Source: Adiantum capillus-veneris (taxonomy: Eukaryota > Streptophyta > Polypodiopsida > Polypodiales > Pteridaceae). Taken from it: 62,000 nt of DNA. The stretch is from positions 108,600,469-108,662,468 of the forward strand of contig CM043951.1 in assembly GCA_014529385.2 (NCBI GenBank), read 5' to 3'. The notes below the pieces were generated by a model that had not been told where the DNA came from, searched no databases, and worked only from the letters and a program-made list of their open reading frames with translations. Position numbers and translations under genes: made by a program. Of the stretch, positions 11,324-23,321 are shown piece by piece. Positions within the stretch are counted from its first letter, which is position 1; the number at the start of each line of letters is the position of its first letter.

Positions 11324-11343
11324 ATGCCTGAGCTTTGATACCA
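11324..11343 (-). promoter_or_regulatory. Primer-binding site next to LTR 11344-11800
   Basis: The minus strand reads TGGTATCAAAGCTCAGG directly after the LTR end, the same PBS as at 8794-8811. The identity extends to about 25 bp before the two leaders diverge. Confidence 0.75.
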
Positions 11344-11800
<457 letters not shown>

Positions 11801-11807
11801 ACGAGAA

Positions 11808-12180
11808 TGTTAGAGTTACACCACCATTGCTTCGCCATTTTGTACGGCTAGTGATTTTCCCGGGTTGGCCACCCTGTTAGAGTTACACCACCGTTGCTTC
11901 GCCATTTTGTACTGCTAGTGATTGTCCTGGGTTGGCCACCCATCGTACATCATGTAGATTGCATGGATAGACACTTTTAGCACGTGTCCGGCTGATCATT
12001 TTCTAAGCCTGGCTGGGTGCACACATTGGGTGCACACATTTTTAGCCATTTTTGGGCTTTTAAGTTTTTTGCACCAGTTACACATTTTGCCCTACCTCAA
12101 CTTAACATTCTATAAATAGAATGGTTAGGGTCTTGTAGTCATAAATTGTGTATTGAGAGCATCATTTGCAAAGCACTTGT

Positions 12181-12244
<64 letters not shown>

Positions 12245-12293
12245 GCATTCTCGGCACGCGTCACTCACACCCTCTCCGCTGCTCACTCTCACA
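11808..12293 (+). repeat. LTR of Copia-3, plus orientation, with internal duplication
   Basis: It starts TGTTAGAGTTACACCACC and ends CTCACA just before TGGTATCAATCG, a PBS-like sequence at 12294. The first 67 bp are tandemly duplicated (11808-11874 and 11875-11941). A TATA box (TCTATAAATAG) lies near 12110. A (CT)n array at 12183-12242 follows it, in the same relative place as the array in the minus-strand LTRs. Its opening resembles that of the LTR ending at 11800, so the two related LTRs stand head to head, 7 bp apart. Confidence 0.82.
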
Positions 12294-13117
12294 TGGTATC
12301 AATCGCCAAGTTGTGCAGCATCTTCATCGATCTCACATCTTGAGGCTAGCGCTAGCAGTTGTGCATCTTTCCATCGCGGTAAAATTGCAAAACGCCACCT
12401 AGCGTTTTTAGCCCTAGCGTTTTCTGCGAACTTCAGCTAGCTTTTTTTTGGACCAGCTTTGCGTTTTTGCAATTCAAAGTATCGATCTGCAGTTCCCCCC
12501 TGGTGCCCTCTCTCTGCAGAAAAAACGCACCAGCAACCCAGATCTGCCTAGAGTTTCTTGAGTGTGCAGAAAAAACACACCAGCAACCCAGATCTGCCTA
12601 GCGTTTCTTGAGGACAGATTTGCGTTTTCTTGCTCCCTTGCATTTTTTGTGGCTGCTGCGTTTTCAGCAAACGCTAAGCCACTTGCACTCGAAAGGAGCG
12701 GCCAAGACTTATACGGGAGACCCCTCTACCGCCTTGCACTTGCAGAACTAAACCTTGGTGAGGTATCTACACCCAATCGGTACTATTTTGGCTTTGAGTA
12801 CTTGCTGTTTTTTCTCTGTTTTCAACCCCTCGACGGCTGAGAAGTGCGAGAACCCCTCCTCCGACACTCTACGACGCTCCCGTATCAATTGGTGGCGCAC
12901 AAGCAGCATTTTCAGCACCCTTTGCAGCGTTTTTTGGGCGGACAGCAAGCTGAATTTTTACCCTTTGTGTAGTTGATCACTCCCTTGCTTGTCTGGACAC
13001 CATCCGGTGGTTGTTTGTTCGGTTATTTTACACTGCAACAACATTGGAGATGGTGCCTTTGTCAGCGAATTGTGATCTTATCGATCTACCTCTAGGACTA
13101 CTCTTTGAGCACGCGAC
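12294..13117 (+). other. Copia-3 PBS and leader with GCGTTTTT motifs
   Basis: After the PBS (TGGTATCAATCGCC, 12294-12307) an ~800-bp leader runs to the gag ATG. It repeatedly contains GCGTTT or its complement AAACGC. A ~60-bp segment is tandemly repeated near 12522-12610 (the block ACCAGCAACCCAGATCTGCC occurs twice). Similar AAACGC-rich sequence occurs on the other strand at 10860-11240 and at 24890-25200, so it is a recurring leader type in this locus. I see no open frame of substance in it. Confidence 0.65.
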
Positions 13118-14600
13118 ATGTCCATGTTAGGAAATAAGACGTAGCTAAATAGATAATTTAGTAGATTACTTAATGGAGAGAGACAGATTTATATACACGA
13201 GATTATAGAGTAGAGAGAGAGAGAGAGAGAGTACACACGATATACGTGGTTCACCCAATGTGGGCTACGTCCACGGGAAAGCAGCCACTCAATGGCTTTA
13301 GTACTTCAAAACAAGAAGTAGTTTACAAAGGGATTATACCCTTAATGGAGCTCCCGCCTTGCTTCACTCTCACCACCTCACACTCACCTTGTTGCATCAA
13401 CTTCAGACTATGAAATGTGTGTAGAAATGGCCTCCTTTTATAGGCCAAAAGGGTTGCCCTCTCTTATGAGAGACAACCATGTGTAGCCGCCCTTGTGCGA
13501 ATAAGTCCAAATCGGACCCTCCAATCCGCCCATGTGTGGCCGCCCTTGAGAAGACAAGTCCGCTTTTGAATTCGGCCACCGGCCATTGAATTCGACCACC
13601 GGCCACCGGCCATTGACTTCCGACCACCGGCCACCCGACCGGTTGTTTTCCGACCACTTGCCGGCCATAATATTCCGGCGGAAAAAAAAGTCTCAGGGGG
13701 CCTCCGCCCCCGAGGCCTTTAAAGTTGCCCCTGATTCTTGTCCGTGAAAATTTTGGTTTCTGGTGAGTGATTTTCCTTCACGCACGATGGCTTCTCCTCA
13801 TAATGGGGGCCTTACAAATGTGCGCTTTTACCATAGAAAATTACAAGGGTAAATCAGGCTCCATACTTAACAGTCCACTCCAAAGCAGAAGGGACAACAA
13901 CAACAATCCTAGAAGGGGGCCACCACGTCTTCTGCGACTACGGCCACTTCCACTTCTACGACTACGTCGGCATCTGCCAACGTAACATCCAACAATTATG
14001 CACTCACCTAGTTTTGTTGAGGAGAAGAAGTTGGATTTACATACCTATTCTGTGTGGAGGACAAGAGTCCGCACAATCATTGCCTACCATCGAATTTAGG
14101 AATGGTTGAATGATTTCACCCATTCGGCTACCAGCCTACACTTCCCACTACCAGTTAGGCCTAGATCGACGAGTGGGTGGATCGGGACAGACGAGTCTTC
14201 ACCTTTCTTATGATGAACCTTTCGGACCGCATCACGAAGGAAGTTTCCAAAGAGGGGCATGCACATTCATTGTGGAAATGAATTCTTGACCATTTTAAGG
14301 AGACCTCGTTTGCCAGACAGATCACACTTGAATGGGAGTTATACAACGTCCGGTTCAAGGATTTGAACTCACTTGATGGGTTGACCCGCGCATATGGGAA
14401 CTCTGGGACGACCTTGTCTCTGTCGGAGGCGACATCACCTCAGCACGCATGGCTGACCTCTTACTATTCAAGCTTCCCCACGCTTTGATCCCTACTTTCA
14501 GAGTTTGCTCACATCTAGACGTAGCTCTTTCTCCACTTGGGACAAGATTCTCCCTTCCCTAAGACAGATCGAGGGGCACTCCGCATTCCGAGCAGGAGGT
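13118..14600 (+). pseudogene. Copia-3 gag, split by a solo LTR
   Basis: The ATG at 13118-13120 gives Met-Ser, then the target duplication GTCCA and the solo LTR. Reading resumes at 13873-13877 with Pro-Lys-Gln-Lys and a Gln/Ser/Thr-rich N-terminus. From about 14180 to 14380 the frame shows a copia gag pattern: LSDRITKEVSKEGHAHSLW, then FKETSFARQITLEWELYN and RFKDLNSL. Stops occur near 13909 and 14029, and the late part changes frame. The gag fades out near 14600, where the opposite-strand gypsy begins. No pol follows, so the element is truncated at its 3' end. Gag would form the particle and bind RNA. Confidence 0.75.
13125..13872 (-). mobile_element. Solo LTR with 5-bp target duplication, inside Copia-3 gag
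   Basis: It starts TGTTAGG and ends CTTAACA, flanked by GTCCA at 13120-13124 and 13873-13877. On the minus strand it has a TATA box (GGCCTATAAAAGGAGG) near 13450-13430. Downstream is the stretch CCGTGGACGTAGCCCAC, a block resembling the R/U5 part of many plant copia LTRs. A short GA array lies at 13206-13232 (CT on the minus strand). No internal region is present, so it is a solo LTR left by LTR-LTR recombination after insertion two codons into the gag frame. A family of GGCCACCGG repeats fills 13570-13640. Confidence 0.85.
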
Positions 14601-14639
14601 GCTGTTGATGTAGAAGGATCTTTGATAGCTTAAGGAGGC

Positions 14640-16285
14640 AACAAGAAAGGTACTAACCTCTAGGCGAGCTCTCTCAACAAGAGAGGGACTGATCACATCA
14701 TGCATACTGCCTGGGTCAAACAATATGACAAAACACTGCCCCATCATATGACCATAACATTTAATGAGAGACTCATCAATGGGAGGGTCAGGAGAAACTT
14801 GGGGCACACTCGTGTTTTCATTTATTGCATTGACAGAGGAAGTGGGTTGTGTGGATTTTTTAGATTCATTAGAGTCAAGCTTAGGACATGTTCTTTTAAT
14901 GTGACCCTTAATGTGACAATGAAAACAACGACCTTCCTTAGAATAAGTGCTTTGCTCTTCCGACGTGATGTATCCTCCTAAAATTCCTTGTGCTACCTTT
15001 TTATCTGGAGTAAGCTTAGGTTTAGCAATTTTGTTAGCCTTACCCTTAGGCTCATTTTGAGAGTTTTTTTCCGAAGAATTAGAGGAAGATGGGCCAGAAG
15101 AGTTTCCATTCTTACCATTCATACCGTTCTTACCATTCTACATGTTTTGAGAGTTTTGAGAGGTTCCTTGAAAAGTCTTGTTCTCCTTAGGCTTTCCCTT
15201 CTTGTGCTTCATCTCTTGGGAGAGAGCAATCGCTACCGCCTTATTGAGATCCGCGGGGTCAAAGACTTCTACATCAAACTTGATATATTCGTCTAACCCA
15301 AAAAGGAAAGCCTCTTTGCGCTCATCATCCGATTTGCGTAGTTGAGTGCCGAGCTGCAAAACACGGTTAGAAAAAGACATCACTGGCATACCATGTTGCT
15401 TAAGATTGCGTCAATCTTCTTTCAATCGTGCTAGGTACTGAGGAGGCATAAACTACGCCTTGAGCTTGTCCTGGAAGTCAGCCCAATTGAAGGAAAGGGA
15501 CGCCAATTTGTCGGCTTCCCCTAGGTGCGTGGCTAGTTGTGCCTCTTGCCATGCATGGTACCAATTGATGGAATCACCAGCAAGGTACATAGCTGCCGTC
15601 AAAACTTTGCTATTTCTTGTCTTCTTAGTTGTCGCAAAATAAGCATTAAATTGATGCAACCAAGAATGAATAACCGTGGCATCCATCTTACCATCATACT
15701 TACTGAACTGGATCTTCTCTGTGACTGGGTTGTTGGAGTCCGAATCTCGGCTTGCGCCACTTGAGGAACTGCCAACATCTTTGCTGGCTCGGACTTCGAA
15801 GTGAGAACATGTCAGACCAACTCTTGCATGCGTTGTTCACTCTGTACCGCATGCTCGGCCTGTCGTTCTTCAGCCGCCAAGTGCGCTTGATCACGCTCAC
15901 GCTTCAAGGCATCCTGTCGTTCTGCTTTCCTTTCTAGTTGTGCCATTGCAACGCGAGTCGTTTCTTGTTGTTGTGCCATCATCATTCCATCATCTACTTG
16001 ACCATCGCCTCCATAGGATTTGGTACAACTCGTGGCATAGAACTCGTGGCGTAGATGGGGAAAGGGGAGGGTTGGGAAAACCTCCAGGTGTGGAAAACTC
16101 TTCTTCGCCACTCCCATGCTCACCACCTCCATGCGAAGTATCCATTCCGCTTCGGGTGATGACCATGCACTGTGATCTTTGGTTTTTAAGTTCACAAGGA
16201 ACTTAGGTTCTTGTGGGTCTTGGGTTCTTGGGTTCTTGAGGGTCTTGAGTTCTTGAGGTTCTTGAGGGTCTTCTTTTGCTTGCAA
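14640..16285 (-). pseudogene. Gypsy-3 gag with zinc knuckle and protease start
   Basis: The minus-strand order is as follows. A charged, Gln/Glu/Arg-rich coiled-coil-like N-terminus lies near 15950-15810. Then comes a Retrotrans_gag core with WLHQFNAYF, LAGDSINWYHAW and WADFQDKLKA (15686-15453). Next is the LFGL-type block (15389-15138), then a CCHC knuckle CFHCHIKGHIKRTC near 14940-14890. The protease region follows, with FDPGSMHDVIS near 14730, where the D-S/T-G triad is altered to D-P-G. Stops and frame changes separate the blocks. The sequence is cut off in the protease near 14640. The gag type and the PBS suggest a Ty3-gypsy element, possibly a chromovirus. Confidence 0.78.
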
Positions 16286-16862
16286 TCTGTGTTAGAGAAG
16301 GATCTTCTCTTTACTCGAGTTCTGCTCTTTTCCGCGGGCGCACCCCTTGGCGGCCTTGCGCTCACACCAAGGTTGCTTTTTGCCACCTCACGTCAATTGG
16401 CGGGCCGCTAAGTGCACTGTCCGCTCTCAATGAGTGAAAAGAGGCACAAGGGGAGGCTGGACAAGCCCTTCTTTCCTGGTATTCCTGTCACTCTTCCAAA
16501 ACAGGATCAGGAATCGACACCCCCAATTGAACTTGGGTTCGTGCGACCGCAACAAGCAAAAAAATTCTTGTGATTCTTGTGGTTCTTTCCTTGAGTGATA
16601 CAGAACACTGCCAAAGCTCTAATAACAATGTAAGGTGAAGTGGAATGAATGAAAGAACTTTGCTCAAGACGAGTCCTCCGAACTGTGCTCAAGGTTCCTT
16701 TTTCTTATGGAAGGGAGAGCCTTCCGTTCTTAATGAGAGAGTGCAATGAACACAACCAAAGTGAATGGACACTATGCGTGAAGGTGTATGAGACTGAGAG
16801 ATAGAGAGAGAAGAGAATACGACACCAAAGACGTTGTAAAACCCTCCTCTGAAGGCCCCACT
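16286..16862 (-). other. Gypsy-3 leader, PBS and start of its 5' LTR
   Basis: The minus strand shows TTGTTATTAGAGC at about 16628-16616, a degraded form of the TGGTATCAGAGC-type PBS. It lies next to an LTR end, so the LTR should start at 16629 on the plus strand (TGTAAGG). The LTR runs to 16862, where the CACTA element interrupts it, and resumes at 24743. The leader 16286-16615 is GC-rich and has no convincing frame. Confidence 0.6.
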
Positions 16863-17100
16863 CACTACAAGAGGTTGTGTGCTCTTGTGACGCTGTTAGC
16901 GACGGAAATACACTGGGTTTTTATAACCCCCGGCGTCGCTACAACCGTCGCTAATAGCGTCGATACCAAAGCGTCGCTATATGCGTCGCTATATAGAGAC
17001 GCTCATAGCGACGGTCATACCAACGGTTATAGCGACGTTTACACAGAAGTCTATAGCGACGCTACAGAGCCATAAATAACGACGTTTATAGCGACGCCTG
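16863..17100. repeat. CACTA left terminal and subterminal repeat region
   Basis: The 12-bp terminal inverted repeat is followed by closely spaced copies of the 7-mer AGCGACG in both orientations. In En/Spm-type elements such arrays recruit the TNPA-like accessory protein. The following stretch, 17101-17477, is AT-rich with a repeated TTGATTGGCAAA block and no gene. Confidence 0.85.
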
Positions 17101-17477
17101 AGAAAAATTGTTTTTGGTGACAGGGCATTGAATGCCCTGCCACCCATCAACCATATTGTACTTGATTCACTTTTTAAAAAAAGTGCAAGGGTAGATAATA
17201 GACCCAAAATAGTCACCCACAAGACGCATTGTTTGCAAAATTGACAAGCGTAAAATTGACAATTGTACACATCATAGGCAAAATGAATTGATTGGCAAAT
17301 GTAATAATGACAATTGTACAACATCATAGGCATAAAGAATTGATTGGCAAAATGAACTCCGGTGACAAATGTAATAATATACATGGTTCAAAAAGACGTA
17401 TAAAATCCGTCTCATGATACATAAGCTATGAGAAACCCTAAACTAATGCTATCTAGCTACGGCTAAACTAACGTCGT

Positions 17478-18787
17478 CTAGTCAGACGTCTCATCGCATC
17501 CAAGTGGCGTATCTGTCGGATTCTGCAAAAAAAGACAATAAGACAGCTTTCAGTAAGTATAAACATATAACGACATTTATAAAACAATACAAAAAATAGA
17601 AAAGAGTAAACCCTAATACTAACCATGCCTCCGCGAGAACTGAAAATGTCCATCAGGGCGTTTAAGCCCTTCCTGCCTGTGTACTCGCGCTCGTACGGTG
17701 TGGGATCACGTCCTGTCATCGACCACTCTCAAAACATACAAAGAATTCATTATGTTAGAATTAAAAAACTCATAAACCCTAAACTATCGAACATAAAGAG
17801 CAATGCGAAAACACTTACAAAATCGGCCTCAAATGATGCCCATCCATCGCTCCCCAAGTGGTGCGAGCTCCCTGCCTCTACTCGCGCTCTGGCTGCATCC
17901 TTTTGTTGCTTCCACTTGTCGGGATTCTCGCACGCTGCTTTCTTCGCATTCTTCCAATCTTCTTTGGCCAGCCAATTTGGCCTGTTCCACCCATGCTTGA
18001 TTGCTTTTTGCACTTCGGAACGCTTGTGTTTGCAGTATTCGCGCATTCGAATCTTCATCAGGTCTTCATTGAAGCGCTGATCTCGTGTTGGAATGAGAAA
18101 CTCATCATGAAGTATGCTGATGAGTCTGTTTTTTAAATCACTTGGTACTTCACTCCATTTGTTTAGTATGTAGTGTCTAAACAGCTCAGAGCAAAGACCA
18201 CACATGTGCGAGATCACCTTCTTGCCATCATCATCCATGATGATGCCGCCGCTGAAGTCGACAGAGTAAGGCAAGCCCTCTGGCCGGTGACGCGTGAACT
18301 TGGGTGTCCCGACAGGGGTCTCTAGCGGCGTGTCGATGGGGGTACGTACGTCAGGTGTCTCCACCGGCGTCTGGGCCCCGAAGCGAGGAGTGTCGAGTGG
18401 GGTGGCTCCTGGCAGGGTAGGTAGAGGTGTGTAGCTGCTAGGAACAGTCAGCCATGCAAAACCTGGCGTAGATGGCGATGCTGTGGCTGGTGTGGGGGCG
18501 GGCAAAGAAGGGGAGGGTAAAGAGCCTCGTCGAACACGAGGCGGTGTGGAGGCATCGGTGGTGGAATCCCCACAACAACCACCACCGCCACCACTAGAGC
18601 GCCGGTGTCTAGACCAGTGTGAAGCTCGTCTCGTCGACGCCGAAGCTTCGGAGCGCGCCGAATGCTCCGAAAGAGAGGGAGATTCGGATGGAGTAGGAAG
18701 GCGTGATGATTCTCCAGAGTGATGACGCTCCACGTACCACTGTCTCTGCTGCGGTGACAAAGAAGAAAGAAACTCCTCATCATCCAT
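17478..18787 (-). CDS. CACTA accessory transposase gene (Transposase_24 / Ptta-En-Spm type), 3 exons
   Basis: The predicted exons are complement of 17819-18787, 17624-17725 and 17478-17522, giving about 371 codons with no internal stop. Introns are GT-AG: GTAAGT at 17818 and AG before 17725; GTTAGT at 17623 and AG before 17522. Residues 1-190 are Ser/Pro/Thr-rich and low in complexity. From residue ~190 comes the conserved domain: HMCGLCSELFRHYI, then KWSEVPSDLKNRL, then KEDWKNAKK, and DGWASFEADFW joined across the first intron to GRDPTPYEREY. The pattern W-x2-VP, GS-like block and GRDPTPYE is typical of plant Ptta/En/Spm proteins that act with the TNP2 transposase at subterminal repeats. The Met at 18787 follows a possible acceptor AG, so an upstream non-coding exon is likely. 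This is the only open multi-exon gene in the window. Confidence 0.8.
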
Positions 18788-19059
18788 ACCTGCATTAAAC
18801 ACACGAATATTTAAACTTAATATTGAATGAATAGAGTAGACAATGACGCAAAGACCATTAAATACAATGACGTAATGACGCATATAAATACAATGACGCA
18901 ATGAATTGAGTGATAGAAGAGGCAAGTCGAAAACTCAGAATTTTCAATCAAAAGATGTGAGCGCGAGTAGAAAAGAGCGTTATACACCATGGAAGGTACT
19001 TAGAGAGCCAGAGCTTTTACAACACGGAGCAAAATTGTTCAAATACAATATTTGTGGCT
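18788..19059. other. Intergenic region between the two CACTA genes
   Basis: An AT-rich spacer with repeated CAATGACG(C/T)A blocks at 18840-18900. It may hold the promoter or first exon of the accessory gene and the terminator of the transposase gene. No frame is recognised. Confidence 0.5.
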
Positions 19060-22000
19060 TTAAGAGATCTCTCTCTCATCCTCGCATAACTCAGCATAAC
19101 TTCCTATATCTATATAGAGCTCTCCGTTTAAACACATATCCTCTGTTTCATTTTGTAGCTCCTCTGCATGCACCCCATATAGAGTAGTAGCATCTTGATG
19201 CTCGTCTGGCACCACCGCAACGGCTTCTGATTGAGCATCTTCTCTGATCTCCTCCATTGGTGCCGTTGTGATTGGCACATGGTAGCCTTCATACGTCCTT
19301 GCACTACGAGGGGCTACCTCTATGACGTACCACCAGTTGGATGTAGACTTTGTAGGATGAAATATTACCTGCCAGAGCCACATAACTTACATGAGAGCTT
19401 TCAAGCACATAACTTGTAAAAGGGGGATGTTAACTATTTACATACTTACTTGTTCACAATGCTCGGGTAGTACGAAAGTGTCTCTTAGGTCAGTCCATTT
19501 CTTAGTAGAATCCACCTCAAGAAAACCAGACTCTTCTCTACGCACAGTAGCGTTGCGACCCTCCATGATTATCTTGAACCATTGGACGTCGAACAAGTCG
19601 ACAAAAAATCCTCTGTAATCGATCCTCAAAATCTCTTGCAGCGTGCCGAAGTAAGTGAGTTCCGCCACCACAGGATCTGCATCAGAGGAACGTCGTCGAC
19701 TAGACTGTTCAAATTTTGCCATGATTCCACAATCTTGAGTAAAACGCTTTTTGTCGATTCGTTCCACCCTAAAATGTCGACCTTTACACCATGCTGTTGT
19801 GTATGACTTATACTACAACGAACAAAGATTATGAGTGGCCGTTCAAACGTTTAGAAATAAAGTCACTAGCTAGTCGTACATTGCAAACTTACTTTGGTCG
19901 CGCAACCCCGAGAGTACTCCCACTCTTCCTCAGTCACTTCGTCACCGCATTGTTGTGCGCTTTTCAATTGGTTGTGCAACCATCTTAAGCTCATGAAGGT
20001 TGGTAGGCTCTCCAGAACCGTCGGATAGTGCATCGGTGGTCGTCTTCCCCGTCTTCACTCGATTCGTGCCCTTTGTCGCTCTTGGTTTGCATCCTCATAT
20101 TGTGAAATCCACTTTTGCATCACTGGATTGTGAAGGATGCAAAATCGGTTGATTTTAGCCTCTAGATCTTCCGTCATCTTCTTCTCAACACCGAGATTTC
20201 ACATGACAATCCCAGATATGCGCTCATCATCTACGGTTCGCCATAGCGTGTCTTGGGCTTTATCAAATCCGTCTAGCCACTCTCCAATGTACACTAGGGA
20301 CTCTAATACCAACCAACCTTTTGCCATGCTACCCTTCGGACGTGCCTTTTGACGCACATATCCCTTAAGCGTTTTCATGAAACGTTCTAAAAAGAACATC
20401 CATCTGGAATGAACTGTGCCAGCTATTTCCACCTCATCAACTATGTGAACAAGAAGATGCACCTGAACAGTTAGCATGGTAGTAGGAAAATGTTTCTCAA
20501 ACATGCACACAAGCTCCGCAGCATTTAGTTTGGCGAATGGTATAGAGTCTACGTTGATCTCCTTTTGTGAGATCCATTGCACCAGCTTTGCAAGTTTGTA
20601 GATTGTGTTACGGATGTCGAGAGACAAACATCCCTCAATGGCAACCGGTAAAATAAACTGTAAAGTATGTGCAACAATGATATTAAAGTCCACATTTTAT
20701 GCAATGATATTAAAGTCCACTATGAACGTACCGGACACATTTTATGCCAATCGTGTGACTTCAAACCGGTAAGCTTTCCTTCTTTAGTAAAACACGTTCG
20801 GAGCGAGTGCATTACGCCAATGGGGGTCCGCAAAGATCGAATGGTCTCTTTTACTTTGCGTTCTTGGGCTCCTGTGAAAATCCATGGTGCTTTAGGGAGT
20901 TTTATCAATCCATCAGACGCTGTTTGCGGCCAATATTGCTCCATACGATCCACATTTCTAAGGTCAACTCTGGCTCCCGAAGTATCTTTCTTGCCGGTCA
21001 GATGGTCCCATAGTAGATTACCCACATTCTTGAATATGTGCATTGGATCGAGCAAGTGATTGATCATGAGTCGGGGCCAGTATGGTAACTCGTACCATAG
21101 AGATAGTCTCTTCATCCCTGGAGGCAATCCATCATCGCACATCTCCTTCTGCTCTAACCATGCTTGTGCAGACATCCTTGGTGGCTCTCTTCCCAAAAAG
21201 CCGTCGCGTAACACATGATTCTCTTGAAGATATGCTTGATGACCTTCGTAGATTTTCTTCTTCAGTGAGGGCGCCCTACGTGCATTCAGTCTAGGTCCAC
21301 ATGTGACACATGCTCTGTATCCGCTTGTTTGAAGCCCTGCATGTATACACATGATAATAGATCAATTATGGGAAAAAATAAGATTTACAGTGTCTGAGTG
21401 AGGAGTGTCAATAGATCACCTGAGCATTTTGTTAGCCCGTGATAGTCATGCATGGTCAACATTAGAATGCCTCTGATCAAAGCATTCCGTCGTCCTGTGT
21501 GTCCGCTCATATCCACCACCTCTATGCCAATCCACAATTGTTGTAGCTCTTCCAATAGTGGACGAAGATAAACATCCATATTTCCCACTTTATATCGCCC
21601 TGGCACAATCAAGCTTAGCCATAGGTGTCCCTTCTTCGTAGTCAACCACGGGGGAATGTTGTAGTTGACGATGACAACGGGCCATACACTGTAAGATGTT
21701 GATCTTTGACCAAATGGATTTACGCCATCCATAGCCAGGCCTAAGCGCAAATTTCGAGCTTCCCTGGCAAAATCCGACCATGTTCCATCTATATGTTTCT
21801 AGGCTGCGCAATCTGCAGGAATTCGTAGCACACCATCCGAAGATTTATTCTCCTCATGCCATGATGCTAGGGCGGCCATGGACTTACATTCGAAGAAATT
21901 ATTGATGCGAGGAAGTAGAGGAAAATGTCGCAAAACCTTTTGTGGAATTTTTGTCCCGTGGAGATCTACTCGATATCTTTCGGAATCACATTTCGGACAC

Positions 22001-22599
22001 TTCTCCATGTCTATGTATTCCCCTCTGAAGAGAATGCAGTCATTAGGACAAGCGTGGATAGAATTGTAATCCATCCCCAAATTTCGCAAAATCTTTCTTG
22101 CTTCATCTCGGGAATCTGGCATCACATTGTCAGCTGGTAGTATGTGCTCTTTAAGCAATCTACACAACATAAAAATACGATACAATCGTGTAAAAATCTA
22201 TCAGATCATTATACATTTATAGTTTTATTAAAGTAAACTAATTGTAATAGATCACCTGAAAAGCGCTGTGACGCTAGTGTCACTCCATCCAAACTTTGCC
22301 TGCATGTTGAGAAGAACCAGGAGTGCTTTCAATCTAGACATACGTGCTCCATTATACAATGGCGTATCGGCTTCACTTTTCATATCATCATAGATAAGCC
22401 TTTCTGAATCCATGATCGTCTCGATCATTTCATCATTCTCGGGCTCAAACATTGCCTCGTTGGGAATGTGCTCTGCATGATCATCCCCCGAGCTGTCAAA
22501 GGCTACATCTTGTGGCCTCACATATGCTGCTTGACCAAAGCGCCTCGTTGAGAGATAGGTGTTTCGGTTGGACGGTCCCACATCCTCGTCACTACTCAT
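19060..22599 (-). pseudogene. CACTA TNP2-type transposase, multi-exon, broken
   Basis: Catalytic transposase of the En/Spm family. Exons can be traced by domain continuity: 22599-22256, 22159-21420, 21336-20732, 20657 to about 19893, 19812-19450 and 19368-19060, with GT-AG junctions. The acidic N-terminus starts at MSSDEDVG. The tnp2 (Transposase_21) core includes CPNDCILFRGEY, LGLAMDGVNPFG, VNYNIPPWL and DPMHIFKNV. DUF4218-like sequence follows (FPTTMLTVQVHLLVHI, ARPKGSMAKGW), then DUF4216-like sequence (GIMAKFE, FDVQWFKI, WWYVIEV). It is broken by a TAG at 21799-21801, where a Trp codon is expected, by a TGA near 20199, and by a frame change between 20150 and 19950. The intron at 20731-20658 contains an 18-bp direct duplication. 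As it stands it cannot make a full-length transposase. Confidence 0.88.
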
Positions 22600-22661
22600 A
22601 ATGAGGATAAAAATCTTATAACCTGGACAACAAATTTAATATTCTATTGGCATTCTTCGTC

Positions 22662-22707
<46 letters not shown>

Positions 22708-23140
22708 ACCTCACATTCTCTAGTCATGTCCAATCCCCGCACACCTCGGTCTAGAGGTGCACGGAGATCTGAACCACCGGGTTATAATCTCGTCTTTATT
22801 GGTCAATACCTATATTTGTGGGTACAAGAAATCTACAGACCCACGTCTACATGATACTGCATGTAGTGGACAAAACCCCTTTGCCTCTTCTCTAGCTGTA
22901 GCACTTCACAGCATCTTAACATCTTTTCACAGTAGATCTTTTTCACTGTTCGTCTAACTCTAAACCCTAAACCGTAAGTAATTCTTGCGTGGACTCGATC
23001 TAACGTAAATAAGCGTAAATCTAAATAAACATAAATCTAACTAAAAATAAACCTAAATCTAATTTAACGTAAGTCTACATCTAACCTAATCTTTAACGTC
23101 TTTTGGGATAGTTTCCTACGACGTTAAAACTCTCATCTTC

Positions 23141-23190
<50 letters not shown>

Positions 23191-23321
23191 ACCTAAATAA
23201 ACCTAACTTTAATCTAATATAACATAAATCTAAATCTAACGTAAATTATGTTATATTAAAAACAAAGAACTAAACTAACCGGGATTATAAGAACCTTAAA
23301 ACTGATTTAACACATAATTTT
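22600..23321. other. CACTA 5' region: CT array and AT-rich repeats
   Basis: It includes a (CT)n array at about 22668-22705, a TAAATCTAA(C/A)-type degenerate repeat over 22990-23100, and a (GT)n array at 23143-23185. The core 23049-23150 is repeated at 23780-23882. It lies upstream of the transposase start and so probably includes its promoter. No gene is visible. Confidence 0.6.

Larger units (their letters stand above)
9253..11343 (-). mobile_element. Internal region of an apparently non-coding LTR unit (LARD-like)
   Basis: This 2.09-kb segment is bounded by the two matching LTRs at 8814-9252 and 11344-11800, with a PBS at the right end. I find no gag, RT or integrase motif in it. The frames present are short and unlike retroelement proteins. 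The right third (about 10860-11240) is rich in AAACGC motifs, like the leader at 12340-12960. The middle has a 48-bp repeat. A weak purine run (GAGACGGGG on the minus strand) precedes the left LTR. Either this is a non-autonomous element or its coding region was lost. Confidence 0.65.

Noticed and set aside
13767-13985. ORF starting ATGATTTTCC and the ATG near 13779 as the gag start
   Set aside because: The bases lie inside the solo LTR 13125-13872. The gag start is the ATG at 13118 once the insertion is recognised.
18838-18925. Met at 18925 as the start of the CACTA accessory protein
   Set aside because: The first 46 residues are hydrophobic, AT-rich intron-like translation. An acceptor-like AG precedes the Met at 18787, which opens a normal N-terminus.
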